Shown piece after piece: positions 45,417 through 55,436 of a stretch of 64,000 bases of DNA; the first letter of the stretch is position 1; each line of letters opens with the position of its first letter. This DNA comes from Arabidopsis thaliana (taxonomy: Eukaryota; Streptophyta; Magnoliopsida; Brassicales; Brassicaceae), in the NCBI RefSeq assembly GCF_000001735.4, contig NC_003076.8, positions 10,664,001 to 10,728,000 of the forward strand, written 5' to 3'. The translations under genes were made by a program, and so were the position numbers. The notes below the pieces were generated by a model, which was given only the letters and a program-made list of their open reading frames with translations, did not search any database and was not told the origin of the DNA.

Positions 45417-46797
45417 TTGCTAGAGAAGAATAAGTCAGGTGAATTTGGACTGGCAAAAGATGATGCTCATGACTTGGTTGGTTTAGTAGCATCAGAGGTA
45501 AACCTGAGTGAGAATCAGCTTGACCAGCATGAATGGATTATGGACACCGGTTGTTCTTTTCATATGACACCAAGAAGAGATATATTCATTGAGATTGAGG
45601 AGCTGACTTCAGGAAAAGTTAGAATGGCGAATAACTCAGTTTCAGAGGTAAAAGGAATTGGTAAAGTGAGATTCATCAACACAGATGGGACTACATTTGT
45701 GTTACATGATGTAAGATACATGCCTGAAATGTCTTGAAACATGTCTCCATTTCAATGGATACTTTAGAAGCAAAAGGGTGTGTGTTTAAAGGAAATGATG
45801 GTGTACTCGAAGTAATGCAGGGAAATACAATGTTTATGAAAGGTTTGCGAAGAGCTTCTCTATACATCCTGCAAGGAGAAGCTAAGAAGTCAGAAGCCAT
45901 GGTGGCTGAGTCAGGAGATTCGGATATGGATCTAACGCAGGTATGGCATAGCAGGCTCGGTCATGTAGAACTGAAGGGAATAAATGAATTAGCCAAGAAA
46001 GGATGTTTTGGCAAAGATAAAGTCTCAAGTCTTAAATTCTGTGAAGACTGTGTTTTCGGAAAAACACATAAAGTGAGCTTTGGGCAAGCTCAACATGTCA
46101 CTAAGGAGAAGTTAGACTATGTGCACTCAGATTTATGGGGATCACCCAATGTGCCTTTGAGTCTTGGTAAGTTTCAGTACTTTCTTACCTCAACAGATGA
46201 CTGGTCTAGGAAAGTTTGGATATACTTCCTCAAAACCAAAGACGAAGCATTCGATGCCTTTGTACTGTGGAAAAAGATGGTAGAGGTTTAGAGTGAAAGA
46301 AAGGTGAAGAGGCTACGCACTGACAACGGTCTAGAGTTTTGAAATCATAAGTTTAATGATTTTTGCAAACAAGAGGGAATGGTGAGACACAGGACGTGTA
46401 CCTATACACCACAGCAAAATGGAATTGCTGAGAGACTTAACAGAACTATCATGAACAAGGTGAGAAGTATGCTGAGCGAGAGTGGTCTCGGTCAAAGGTT
46501 ATGGGCTGAAGCAGCTTCAACATCAGTGTATCTGATCAACAGAACACCTTCATCAGCGATTGACTTCCAAATTCCAGAAGAAAGATGGACTTCAGCCACA
46601 CTAGACTTGTCAGGACTCAGAAGGTTAAGATGTTTAGTGTTCATTCATTCTGATGAAGGAAAATTGAACCCTAGAGCGAAAAGAGGTATCTTCACAGGTT
46701 ATCTTGAAGGTGTGAAAGGATTCAGAGTGTGGCTTCTAGAAGACCAGAGATGCACGATTAGCAGGAATGTTGTCTTCAGAGAGAGAGAGTGATGTAT
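45417..46797 (+). pseudogene. Copia protease and integrase, broken frames
   Basis: After gag comes WIMDTGCSFHM, the aspartic protease site. A frameshift follows at MPEMS (near 45735). The integrase part has the HHCC finger (VWHSRLGH and FCEDCVFGK), then the catalytic core with DYVHSDLWG (first Asp), LRTDNGLEF (second Asp, after a stop at 46289 and before another at 46339) and PQQNGIAERLNR (Glu). The C-terminal GKLNPRAKRGIFTGYLEGVK block ends at TGA near 46790. All three catalytic acids are visible, but at least three breaks prevent a continuous product. Confidence 0.9.
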
Positions 46798-48684
46798 AAA
46801 GACATCATAACTCAAGAAAAATCACGTATGTCCTCTAACTTGTTTGATTTATCTACTGATGAGTTTGTTTGTGAAAGTGCAGGAACAGATAGAACAAAAA
46901 GGGACTTATCTCAAGGCGGAGCTATTGATCAAGGTGGAGAAAACACACCTGAACAGAATACAAATGAGACAACAACAGAGGCAAGAATAGGGACTCCAAT
47001 TAATCGTTAGATAGCAATACACAGAGCAAAAAGACAGATTGTCAGACCTGCCAAACTAGAAGACTATATTACAGATGAGGCTGAACTAGAAGAAGTTGCT
47101 GGATATGCTTATGTGGTCATTGAGGACGGGGGAAAGTAAGAACCAGGAAGTTTTCAGGAAGCTTTAGAAGATGCTGATCAAGATAAGTGGATTAAAGCAT
47201 CTGATGAGGAGATGGAATCTCTCATGAAAAACAAAACCTGGATATTGGTGGACATGAATAAAGAACAGAAACCTATTGGTTGTAAGGTGTTCAAGAGGAA
47301 AGCTGGAATAGTAGGAGTTGAGAGTCCCAGGTTTAAGGCAAGGCTTGTAGCCAAAGGTTATTCTCAGAAAGAAGGGATAGATTACCAAGAAATCTTTTCC
47401 CCAGTAGTGAAACATGTCTCCATTAGTTTTTTTCTAAGTATGGTAACCCATTTTGACATGGAGCTTCAGCAGATGGATGTAAAAAGGCATTTTTTCATGG
47501 TTTTTTGGATGAAACAATATACATGGAGCAACCTGAGGGCTATGTTGATGAGAAGAATCCAGAAAAGGTGTGTCTGCTACAAAGATCTCTGTACGGCTTG
47601 AAGCAGTCACCAAGGCAATGGAACACCAGGTTCAAAGAGTTCATAGAGGCTCATGATTATAAGCGGAGCTCATATGACCGTTGTGTGTATTTTAAGAAGT
47701 CTGTAGGTGGTGATTATGTGTTCCTATTACTATACGTAGACGACATCCTGATAGCCTCAAAGAACATGAAGCAGGTAAGTGATCTCAAAGAGTTGCTGGG
47801 ATCTGAATTTGAAATGAAGGATCTCGGTGAGGCAAAGAAAATTTTAGGTATGGAGATAAACAGAGACAGGCTTAAAGGTACTCTTTCTATCTCCCAGGAG
47901 GGTTATCTACTGAAGCTATTGGGAACATTCAACATGGATCAGTCTTAGCCTGTTTTAACGCCAATGGGAATACATTTCAAATTGAGGTCTGCTACAGATG
48001 AAGAAGTTAAAATTCAGTACGAGGCAATGAGAACAGTTCCATGTCAGAGTGTAGTGGGAAGTCTAATGTATGCTATGATAGGCACAAGGCCTGATCTAGC
48101 ACATTTTGTTGGTCTTGTCTGCAGGTTTATGAGTAAACCTCTTAAAGAACATTGGCAGGCAGTCAAGTGGGTTCTCAGATATATTCAGGGTTTGTTGAAG
48201 AGAAAGTTGTGTTACAGTAACAAGGGAGATTTCATAATTCAAGGCTATTGTGACTCAGATCATGGTGAAGAGCAAGACGGGAGAAGATCAACTTCAGGAG
48301 TTATATTCACTGTTGGTGGTAACGTGGTTAGTTGAGTATATGGCGTTGACATCAACAGAAGTTGAGTATATGGCGTTGACAGACGCATCAAAGGAAGCAG
48401 TTTGGTTACTAGGACTCATGAATGAACTCGGTTTTGAGCAAGAAACAGTAGACATTTATAATGACTCGCAGAGTGCCATCACATTAGCTAAAAATGCAGT
48501 TCATCATGACAAGACTAAGCATATAGAGATCAAGTTCCATTTCATTAGGGAGTTGATCTACAGTGGTTTGATAAGAGTGAAGAAGATTGCTACAGAAACC
48601 AATCCTGCAGACATATTCACAAAAGTTGTACCAGTGGGGAAACTTCAGGAGGCTCTGGAGTTTCTCAGAGTTACAGAGAACTAA
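46798..48684 (+). pseudogene. Copia reverse transcriptase and RNase H, broken frames
   Basis: A short linker with stops (near 47008) leads into the RT: KWIKASDEEMESLMKNKTW, RFKARLVAKGYSQKEGIDYQ, then after a frameshift near 47490 LYGLKQSPRQW and LLLYVDDILIAS with the catalytic YVDD box. RNase H follows with GYCDSDHGEEQDGRRSTSG, ASKEAVWLLGLMNELGF, IYNDSQSAI and HIEIKFHFIRELI, ending VTEN and TAA at 48682. A 30-bp direct duplication (48331-48360 repeated from 48361) disrupts the usual VALSSTEAEYMAL region. Inactive, but the domains are complete in order. Confidence 0.9.
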
Positions 48685-48860
48685 GAAGAGGGGTTAAGCC
48701 CCAAGACATGAAGCTGAGTGGGTTTACTGAGGAGATATGAAGCTGAGTGGGATTACTCAAGAGATAAGAAGTTGAGTGAGTTTACTCAAGTGGTAAAAGC
48801 TGGTTGGGTTTAGCCAGGTCCGGAGGTGGAGTCCAGAAAGCTAAGTCATGGCATTAGGGT

Positions 48861-48873
48861 CAAGGTAGAGAAT
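48861..48873 (+). other. Copia polypurine tract
   Basis: AAGGTAGAGAAT directly precedes the 3' LTR. Although not a pure purine run, its place is that of the plus-strand primer. Confidence 0.65.
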
Positions 48874-49059
48874 TGTGAATAAGTGACCCAAATGCATATT
48901 ATCCTTACGTATAGGAAAGCTTCTGTTCAAGAAAGAAGGTTTTCGGTTTTGGGTTAGTCAAAGCTTAACACGTGAGAACACAAGTGTGAAAGACGAAAGC
49001 TGAGAATCAGCTTTATAATCCAAGTCTCTGTTTTTTTCTGTTGTAGTTCGTTTTGTAAC

Positions 49060-49102
<43 letters not shown>

Positions 49103-49295
49103 AGAGATTCTTGTAACCGAGGAACAATCTTTGTGACTTAGTGGATTCCGGAGAGAGCCTCCGGCGAGACGTAGGGTTCCGATTTGGAGCCTGAACTCGT
49201 AAAAGTCTTGTGTCTTCTTTCTTTCTTGCAATCAAACGAGAGTCAAGAGTGAACAACGAGTTTTAGCGATATGCGATTCAAGTCGTAATCGTACA
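48874..49295 (+). repeat. Copia 3' LTR
   Basis: The LTR starts TGTGAATAAGTGACCC and ends CGTACA, as does the 5' LTR. It has a 10-base stretch (AGAACACAAG) near 48975 absent from the 5' LTR and a shorter AG tract. It is followed by the AACTT duplication. Confidence 0.95.
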
Positions 49296-49514
49296 AACTT
49301 TTATTGCAGTAATTACAACAAGCTTTCATATTTTCATCAATTTTTTCTTTTCGAAAGTGTACCTTGAAAATATCGAAAGCATTCGGACGTTGCTTTCCTG
49401 AGCTTGTGTTAGCTTGTTCTTCATTGCACTTTCTTGAGTATTGATGGCTGGTGTTGAGTTATGAACATCTTTTATGGATGTGCCGATGTTAGATCGAAAT
49501 GAATCGGAAGACAT
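49296..49514 (-). pseudogene. hAT transposase N-terminus (first half of BED finger)
   Basis: The minus-strand frame opens with MSSDSFRSNIGTSIKDVHNS at 49514. It continues to FSRYTFEKKKLMK, then in a shifted frame to KACCNYCNK, the cysteine pair of a BED zinc finger, ending at the Copia border. Codons continue on the other side at 44155, so both pieces are one gene split by the Copia insertion. Confidence 0.8.
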
Positions 49515-50104
49515 TTTTAAACAAAAATAATAAAGCTCAAAAATATGATGAAAAAAAAATCTTTTTAACGTTGGATGAAGCAAGAAGAATAATATTTATA
49601 GAAAAACTGGTTACTATATTTATGGAAAAAATCTTTAAAATTTTTTAAATTAAACAAACATTGATGACTTGGTCATAAACAGCTACGTTCCAAAACTGGG
49701 TCAAGCTCAAGTCTTTAACGATCTAATTCTGCAGTTTTGCCACGTAGGATTGGACTTGGTCATAAATTTTAAAGATTGAAATGAACTAACGGATTGCCAC
49801 ATAAAATTTTAAAGATTGAAATTTTATTTTATTTCAATCCGGCAACATTCAAGTGCTCGTGCGTTTTGCCACATAAATTTTATTTTATTTTATCTTCATT
49901 TGATGACATCACACACTTAGCTCTCTCGTTTTCTCTTCCTAATCACATTTCATCTCTAGTCAATCAATTATCAGTTTTGAAAAAACTTTACTACTTCTTT
50001 GGGTTATGAGAATTGAGGATTTTTTAAAATCATTTATCATTGTTAATTATGCAAAACTAATGACCAGCTTTTTAATAATAATGCAACTTGGTCAGCTTTC
50101 CGTA

Positions 50105-50275
50105 AAAACCGTATGGTTAACCGTGCGGTTAACCATACAATTTTGATACGGTTACGGTTAATTAACGATTACGGTTAATATATATTTTTAACCGTAAATA
50201 ATATATTTTTACGGTTACGGTTATTAACCGATTTATACGGTTACGGTTTAAAAACGGTCTGGTTACGGTTAGATT
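50105..50275. repeat. Right subterminal ACGGTTA motif cluster of the hAT element
   Basis: About ten ACGGTTA or TAACCGT motifs occur in both orientations (for example TACGGTTACGGTTATTAACC), next to the right terminus at 50288. They mirror the left cluster at 41895-42095. Confidence 0.8.
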
Positions 50276-50296
50276 TTGGTCATTCCTACAAGTATA

Positions 50297-51592
50297 GATA
50301 TGTATGTTAACGAAGGAATCCATGTATCCAGAGTTCTACATTTGAATCTATAGAAATGGTGAGAGTGGCGAATAAGTAGAAATGCTAAATTATAATTGAA
50401 ATAATTTTTACTTTTTTTTTACTATCCTACTATATTATTTAGGAAGTACATTTTAAATGTAACCTTAATTTTTGTAGTTAATTACATGACAATTCCATTA
50501 CAAAAATATAATCAAAAACAATTTTTTTAATGACGTCATTAAAGTTACCAAAATCATTTAATAACAATATTCATTCTTAATTATAGGGCTTAGTGGATCT
50601 AAAGACGGGTCATCAAAGATTTCCTATACTGAAGCAAAATATACCGAATATTCAAATATCTATCTGTTACCAAATTATAAACAAATAAGTTCGTAAAACA
50701 ATTTAATATTTTTTATATGAAATCAGTTAAATCTTAATCACATAAAAATTAGCACAAAAAAAAGTATTCAACAATTAAAGTTATCAAATCTCTGTGTTAT
50801 ATAAGTTTTGATACTATATTCTAATAAAGTGTAATATACCTTTTCAATTTGTATTCTTTAACTAATTTAAGCTAACTAATATATTTGCTAATCTTATACC
50901 TATCAAAACCGACTATCGTTTCTTATCTCTATAGCATTTTTGCAAGGCTTTTTTTGGTGGATTTGGGTAAAAGTGCATTCGGGTCATATGGTACATTCCC
51001 TTAAGAGTACATTAGCTAAAATGTTTAGATTATAATTCAGAGTCATATCATAAATAAAATTAATATTAATAAAATAAATGACTTTTTGGCAAGACGGATT
51101 TGGTGGGACGGATTTTTGAATCAACATTAATAAAAAAAGTAAAATAAAATTAATCCACCGTTTCAATACGGGTTAAATCTTGATTTTTTTTTTAAGACTA
51201 CTAATATTAAACATATCAAATCATCCTAATTTAGAAAAGGTTATATAAAACCAAAAATGTTATGTGGTATGTATAATGTTACTATATATAAAATTAAACT
51301 ATAAAATAGAAATGTATTAGAGAATGATACAATTTGCAAAACTTTTATATATAATAGATAATTCTTAAATTTAAAAATTTACTACTTAAAAAAATAATCA
51401 CGGGACGGGTAAAAAAATTACAGAACGGGTTTTATTTTGGAATTGGGTTATAAACTTCAGATTTTTAACAATTGTCTCATGGATTCGTGGTATAGCGTTA
51501 CTTAACAACAATTATAAACTGTAAAATATATATATTTTATAAAAATCAAATTTGCAAGTTTAAATATATATTTCCTTTAAAAAATAAATCGT
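50297..51592. other. AT-rich region, probable Helitron body
   Basis: No gene is recognised. Motifs GACGGATTTGGTGGGACGGAT (near 51093), GGGACGGG (51402) and ACAGAACGGG (51420) recur and lead to the Helitron 3' end at 51621. At least the right part is therefore likely Helitron, but its 5' end was not found. Confidence 0.45.
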
Positions 51593-51621
51593 CCCGCGGT
51601 ATACCGCGGGTTAAAATCTAG
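51593..51621 (+). mobile_element. Helitron 3' terminus (hairpin plus CTAG)
   Basis: A perfect 18-base palindrome, CCCGCGGTATACCGCGGG, is followed by TTAAAATCTAG. This is the subterminal hairpin and CTRR end of a Helitron on the plus strand. The next base starts another Helitron-type 5' end. Confidence 0.85.
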
Positions 51622-54600
51622 TCTATACTATTAATTGGGAATCATTGAAAATAAACAACCTTATGAAGGGTAAAATATTACATAGAATGCCATTGATTGT
51701 TATTGTTTTTAAATAAATTCATTAAGGATAGAATAGTAATCACAAAATTAATAGATTTAAATATAAAAAATGGTAATATTCTTTTAAGCAATTATTAGTT
51801 TCCCAAAATTAAACTCACTTTCTCTTTCCTATTAATTATGGACGAAAAATTAAAATTTATTTCTTAAAATTTGTTAACTAATAAAATTTGAAAAACTAAG
51901 ATTTGATATCAAATTATACTATATTATTAAACTAACATTTTGGAAGTTAGTTTTTATTTTAAAATTTTTAAAATCATAACACTTGCTTGATACCATGAAT
52001 AAAAAATCATAATTTGTGATAGATAAATAAATTCAATTTTAGAATTTTAGGTTAAGTATTTTGAAATATAAAACGAAAATTTATTTCAAAATTTCTAAAA
52101 ACAAGATTAGATGTTACAAAGATTTATATTTACTATAAATTAAACAAAAATAATTAATTGAAAGTAATTATCATTATGCCTTACATTTAGAAATATCTAA
52201 ACAATAAATTGTACGTACTAATTTCGAAATATTTTGGGTTTTACTTTTTCTTTTTTTCAACCGGATCTTTTTTTAAATAAATCCATAATATATTATTGAA
52301 CAAACTTTTGAAATAATGTAAACTAATTATACATTTTTCATTCAAAACATATTATCCAGCAAAAATAAATTGCTTTTATAGGTGTATTTCAAAATTTTAA
52401 TTATATTCCAAAAATCCAATTAATTATGATTAAACAAGGGAAAGAAGAATATTGAAAATGTAGCTAAGGAAATAAACATTATTACATTTGTTAAAATATA
52501 ATTTTTTATAAAATTATTTGTTATAATGCTATTCATATTTTTTGAATTTGAAGAAGGAAAAAAAATCAAGAAAAGATATTTGTGTGTTTTAATTTATGAT
52601 ATATTTGTAAACTTTAACAGCCTCTTGTTAATCCGCAAAACTCAGTCATATATATTGTACATCTATACTATTAATTGGGAAGCATTTTATGAACTACATG
52701 AGGGTAGTTTAAAATTAACTAAATAAATTTTTACATGGGTAATTTAGTAAATTAACTACTACTAAATAAATTTAGTTTTCATAAAAATCAGGCTATTGAT
52801 TTCGAAATTGTATATATAGAAACTTATTTAACTTTGATAATATATTTTGAGATATTTCCGGAAACAAAAAAATCAATTTAATATCATCATATATTTTAGA
52901 TTTTAATATACTTCCTTAAGAAACTACACTAATAATTTTAAAAACATTTAAAAAGATACCTTCAAGGATTCAATCTCTTATTGTGCACATGATAAATCCG
53001 TGAATTAATAAAAATTCCTTAATTTTAGTGTTAACATATTAAAAATAAATTAACTGATAAGATATTATAATATTTTTTTCTTATCAATACCTAACAAACC
53101 AATAATATTTAAAACGAATATATATATTATTATTCATTACTTTATAAGATAATTAGATCAAATAAAAATAGTACTCAATGGTCATGATCTTCATGTTTAA
53201 AATAATAGATTGCTAGATGAAATTGGAAAAAACGAATTCATTGCTTTATATAATTAAAGAATCCTTAATATGTAAACCTAAAAAATGCACATATATATAT
53301 ATATAGCAAAATCAACACTATTTGTAATATATGTCAAAGAATATAAAATTATTTATGGTAACTCAAAAAGTTTTTCCTTTTTTGCAGTATCAGTTTTTTG
53401 TATCTTACTTTATTTTAATGATATGCCATTGATGTTTTTTTTATCCTTAATTTTGAAAATCGTAAATTGCTTATTAACATTTTTAATAGAAAAGAAAATT
53501 TGTAATTGATTAATAAACTCGATTTCGTAGTCTTTTTGGTTTTAGATGAGCAAACTTTTACGAGTATAACTTTTAGAAAAATCTAAATAAAACTTTATCA
53601 CTCTTCTATACGTCACTATAAAACTATTTTTCTCTACTTCTTTCGCAAACTAAAAGATGAACCATATCTCTATATTTACTTTTGTACTCTTCTTAATTCA
53701 TGTCTCTCTATGTTCATATAATTTGTTAGTTTCTACGTTTTTTAAAATCTATTGGAAACCTTTTCATTGAAATCACTCTTTTGTAGATTATGTTCATGTT
53801 ACACTTTTGCAGATTTCTTGAAATAAGTTTTTTTTAATTCTTTTTGGTTCCATATGTGATCATTTTACATGTTATTCTTTTCTCATGAATTAATACCTTT
53901 TTTTTTGTTTTCCTACAAAATAATTGAAGACGCTTCCATGGTATTCACTCAAATTTCGGATATTGCGAAAGCCATTTAAGCGATCACTTGTCGAAGATGT
54001 TTTTGTTCTTTACGAGCACCAATTTAACTGTGTTGTATGTTTTTTATTATTAGATTATAGATATTGTGCGGTTCACAACATTAGATATTGTGTCATAAAT
54101 AATATTTTATACTTTTATATGTACATTATCATTTATACACTACAATATATATCACAAAATAACAAAGTAATCTATATTTGATAAAAATTTATTACAATAT
54201 TTCTTAAAAAATAGAAAACTGTGCACGTACGTCCGGGTCATGATAAAGACAGAAGATACAAACTGGGTTTACATTAACATGTATTTTGGCCCACATTAAA
54301 AAAATTGGCTTAAATTATGGGCCACTAAAATAAATTTTGTCAGAGAGGTTTTTTGAGTTACCAAATTTTAATTTATAAACTAATTTTGCATAGAAATTTT
54401 ACACTATTTAAAATCTTATTCTCACAAATATACATTTCTATTATAAGTTTATAACTATTAGACTTCTGAAACTGTTAAAATTATTTGTTATGCAGGAAAA
54501 CCAAACTATTTATATAAATAAAATACTAATAAATGATGCAAAAATTGTTAAATCCTTAAATAACTAAAATTTCTATTCAAATTTTAAAACTAATAAAACA

Positions 54601-55034
54601 GAAAATAAACGTGTGTACCAAAATAATTTTAAGGACAAAAGAAAAATCCAAAGAAATGTTACTATTATGATATCTTAACTAACCACAAAAAAGAAAACAA
54701 AATCTTAACTAAAACTTTTTGCAAACTTTTTTCATACTTTCCACACATCTTATTTTCAAATATTATGAGAACTGATAAATTTATGATATATATACTATTA
54801 TATAATTCACTAACACAAAAAAATATTAGTACAAACTTTTATCAAAGCAATATGATAATACTTACAACCTGCATAATGTGCGGTTCACAAAATTAGCTAT
54901 TGTGTAATAAATAACACTATACACTTTTCTGTGTACATTATAATTTATATACTATAATATCTTTCACTAAAAATTTATTTTAAAACATTTATTAAAATAC
55001 GAAATCCTGCACGTATGTTCGGGTCAGAATCTAG
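51622..55034 (+). mobile_element. Helitron, outer copy (ATREP-like)
   Basis: The 5' end TCTATACTATTAATTGGGAA abuts the previous Helitron's CTAG. The 3' end is CCTGCACGTATGTTCGGGTC, then AGAATCTAG (55034) followed by T. A second 5' end of the same type lies inside at 52662, and a second, degraded 3'-like region at about 54067-54238. So this is either two nested elements or a truncated tandem pair. No Rep or helicase is present. Confidence 0.65.
52662..54238 (+). mobile_element. Helitron, inner copy (limits uncertain)
   Basis: TCTATACTATTAATTGGGAA at 52662 follows an A, as expected for insertion between A and T. The 3' region near 54067-54238 (GTGCGGTTCACAACATTAGA ... GCACGTACGTCCGGGTCA) is similar to 54879-55026 but lacks a clean CTAG. 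If this end is not real, the element runs to 55034. Confidence 0.5.
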
Positions 55035-55436
55035 TATTTAACTAAAAACGGATTACTTTCATTCGATTTGGAACCAAATCTTTGTACCAAAGCATAAACA
55101 AAATTCATTGTTTTCATGTGCTCAATGCATTCAGTTTCAACCTCTTATTAGCCTAAAACTTTTCTCTAAATTTTAAACATCATTACAACAATACCTTTCA
55201 TAACATATAACACCACATAGGGACATATAAGTGTGTTTGACTTTTGATTTATTAATAAAGCCTCAGGCAAATTAATAAACAAAACAAAAGTCTCCATATT
55301 CCTTTTTTTATTATTTTCTTTGCCTATCATATTACACAACTCAAAACAAAACAATACACCAAATCACCATTTCCTTTACTTCACATAAGAAAACAAACAA
55401 AAGAAAGTAAACTCTTTGCTCAGTTACGAAATTACC
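55035..55436. other. ANX2 3' flank
   Basis: AT-rich sequence between the Helitron end and the ANX2 stop codon; it should contain the ANX2 3' UTR and polyadenylation signals, which are read leftwards. No other gene is seen. Confidence 0.5.
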
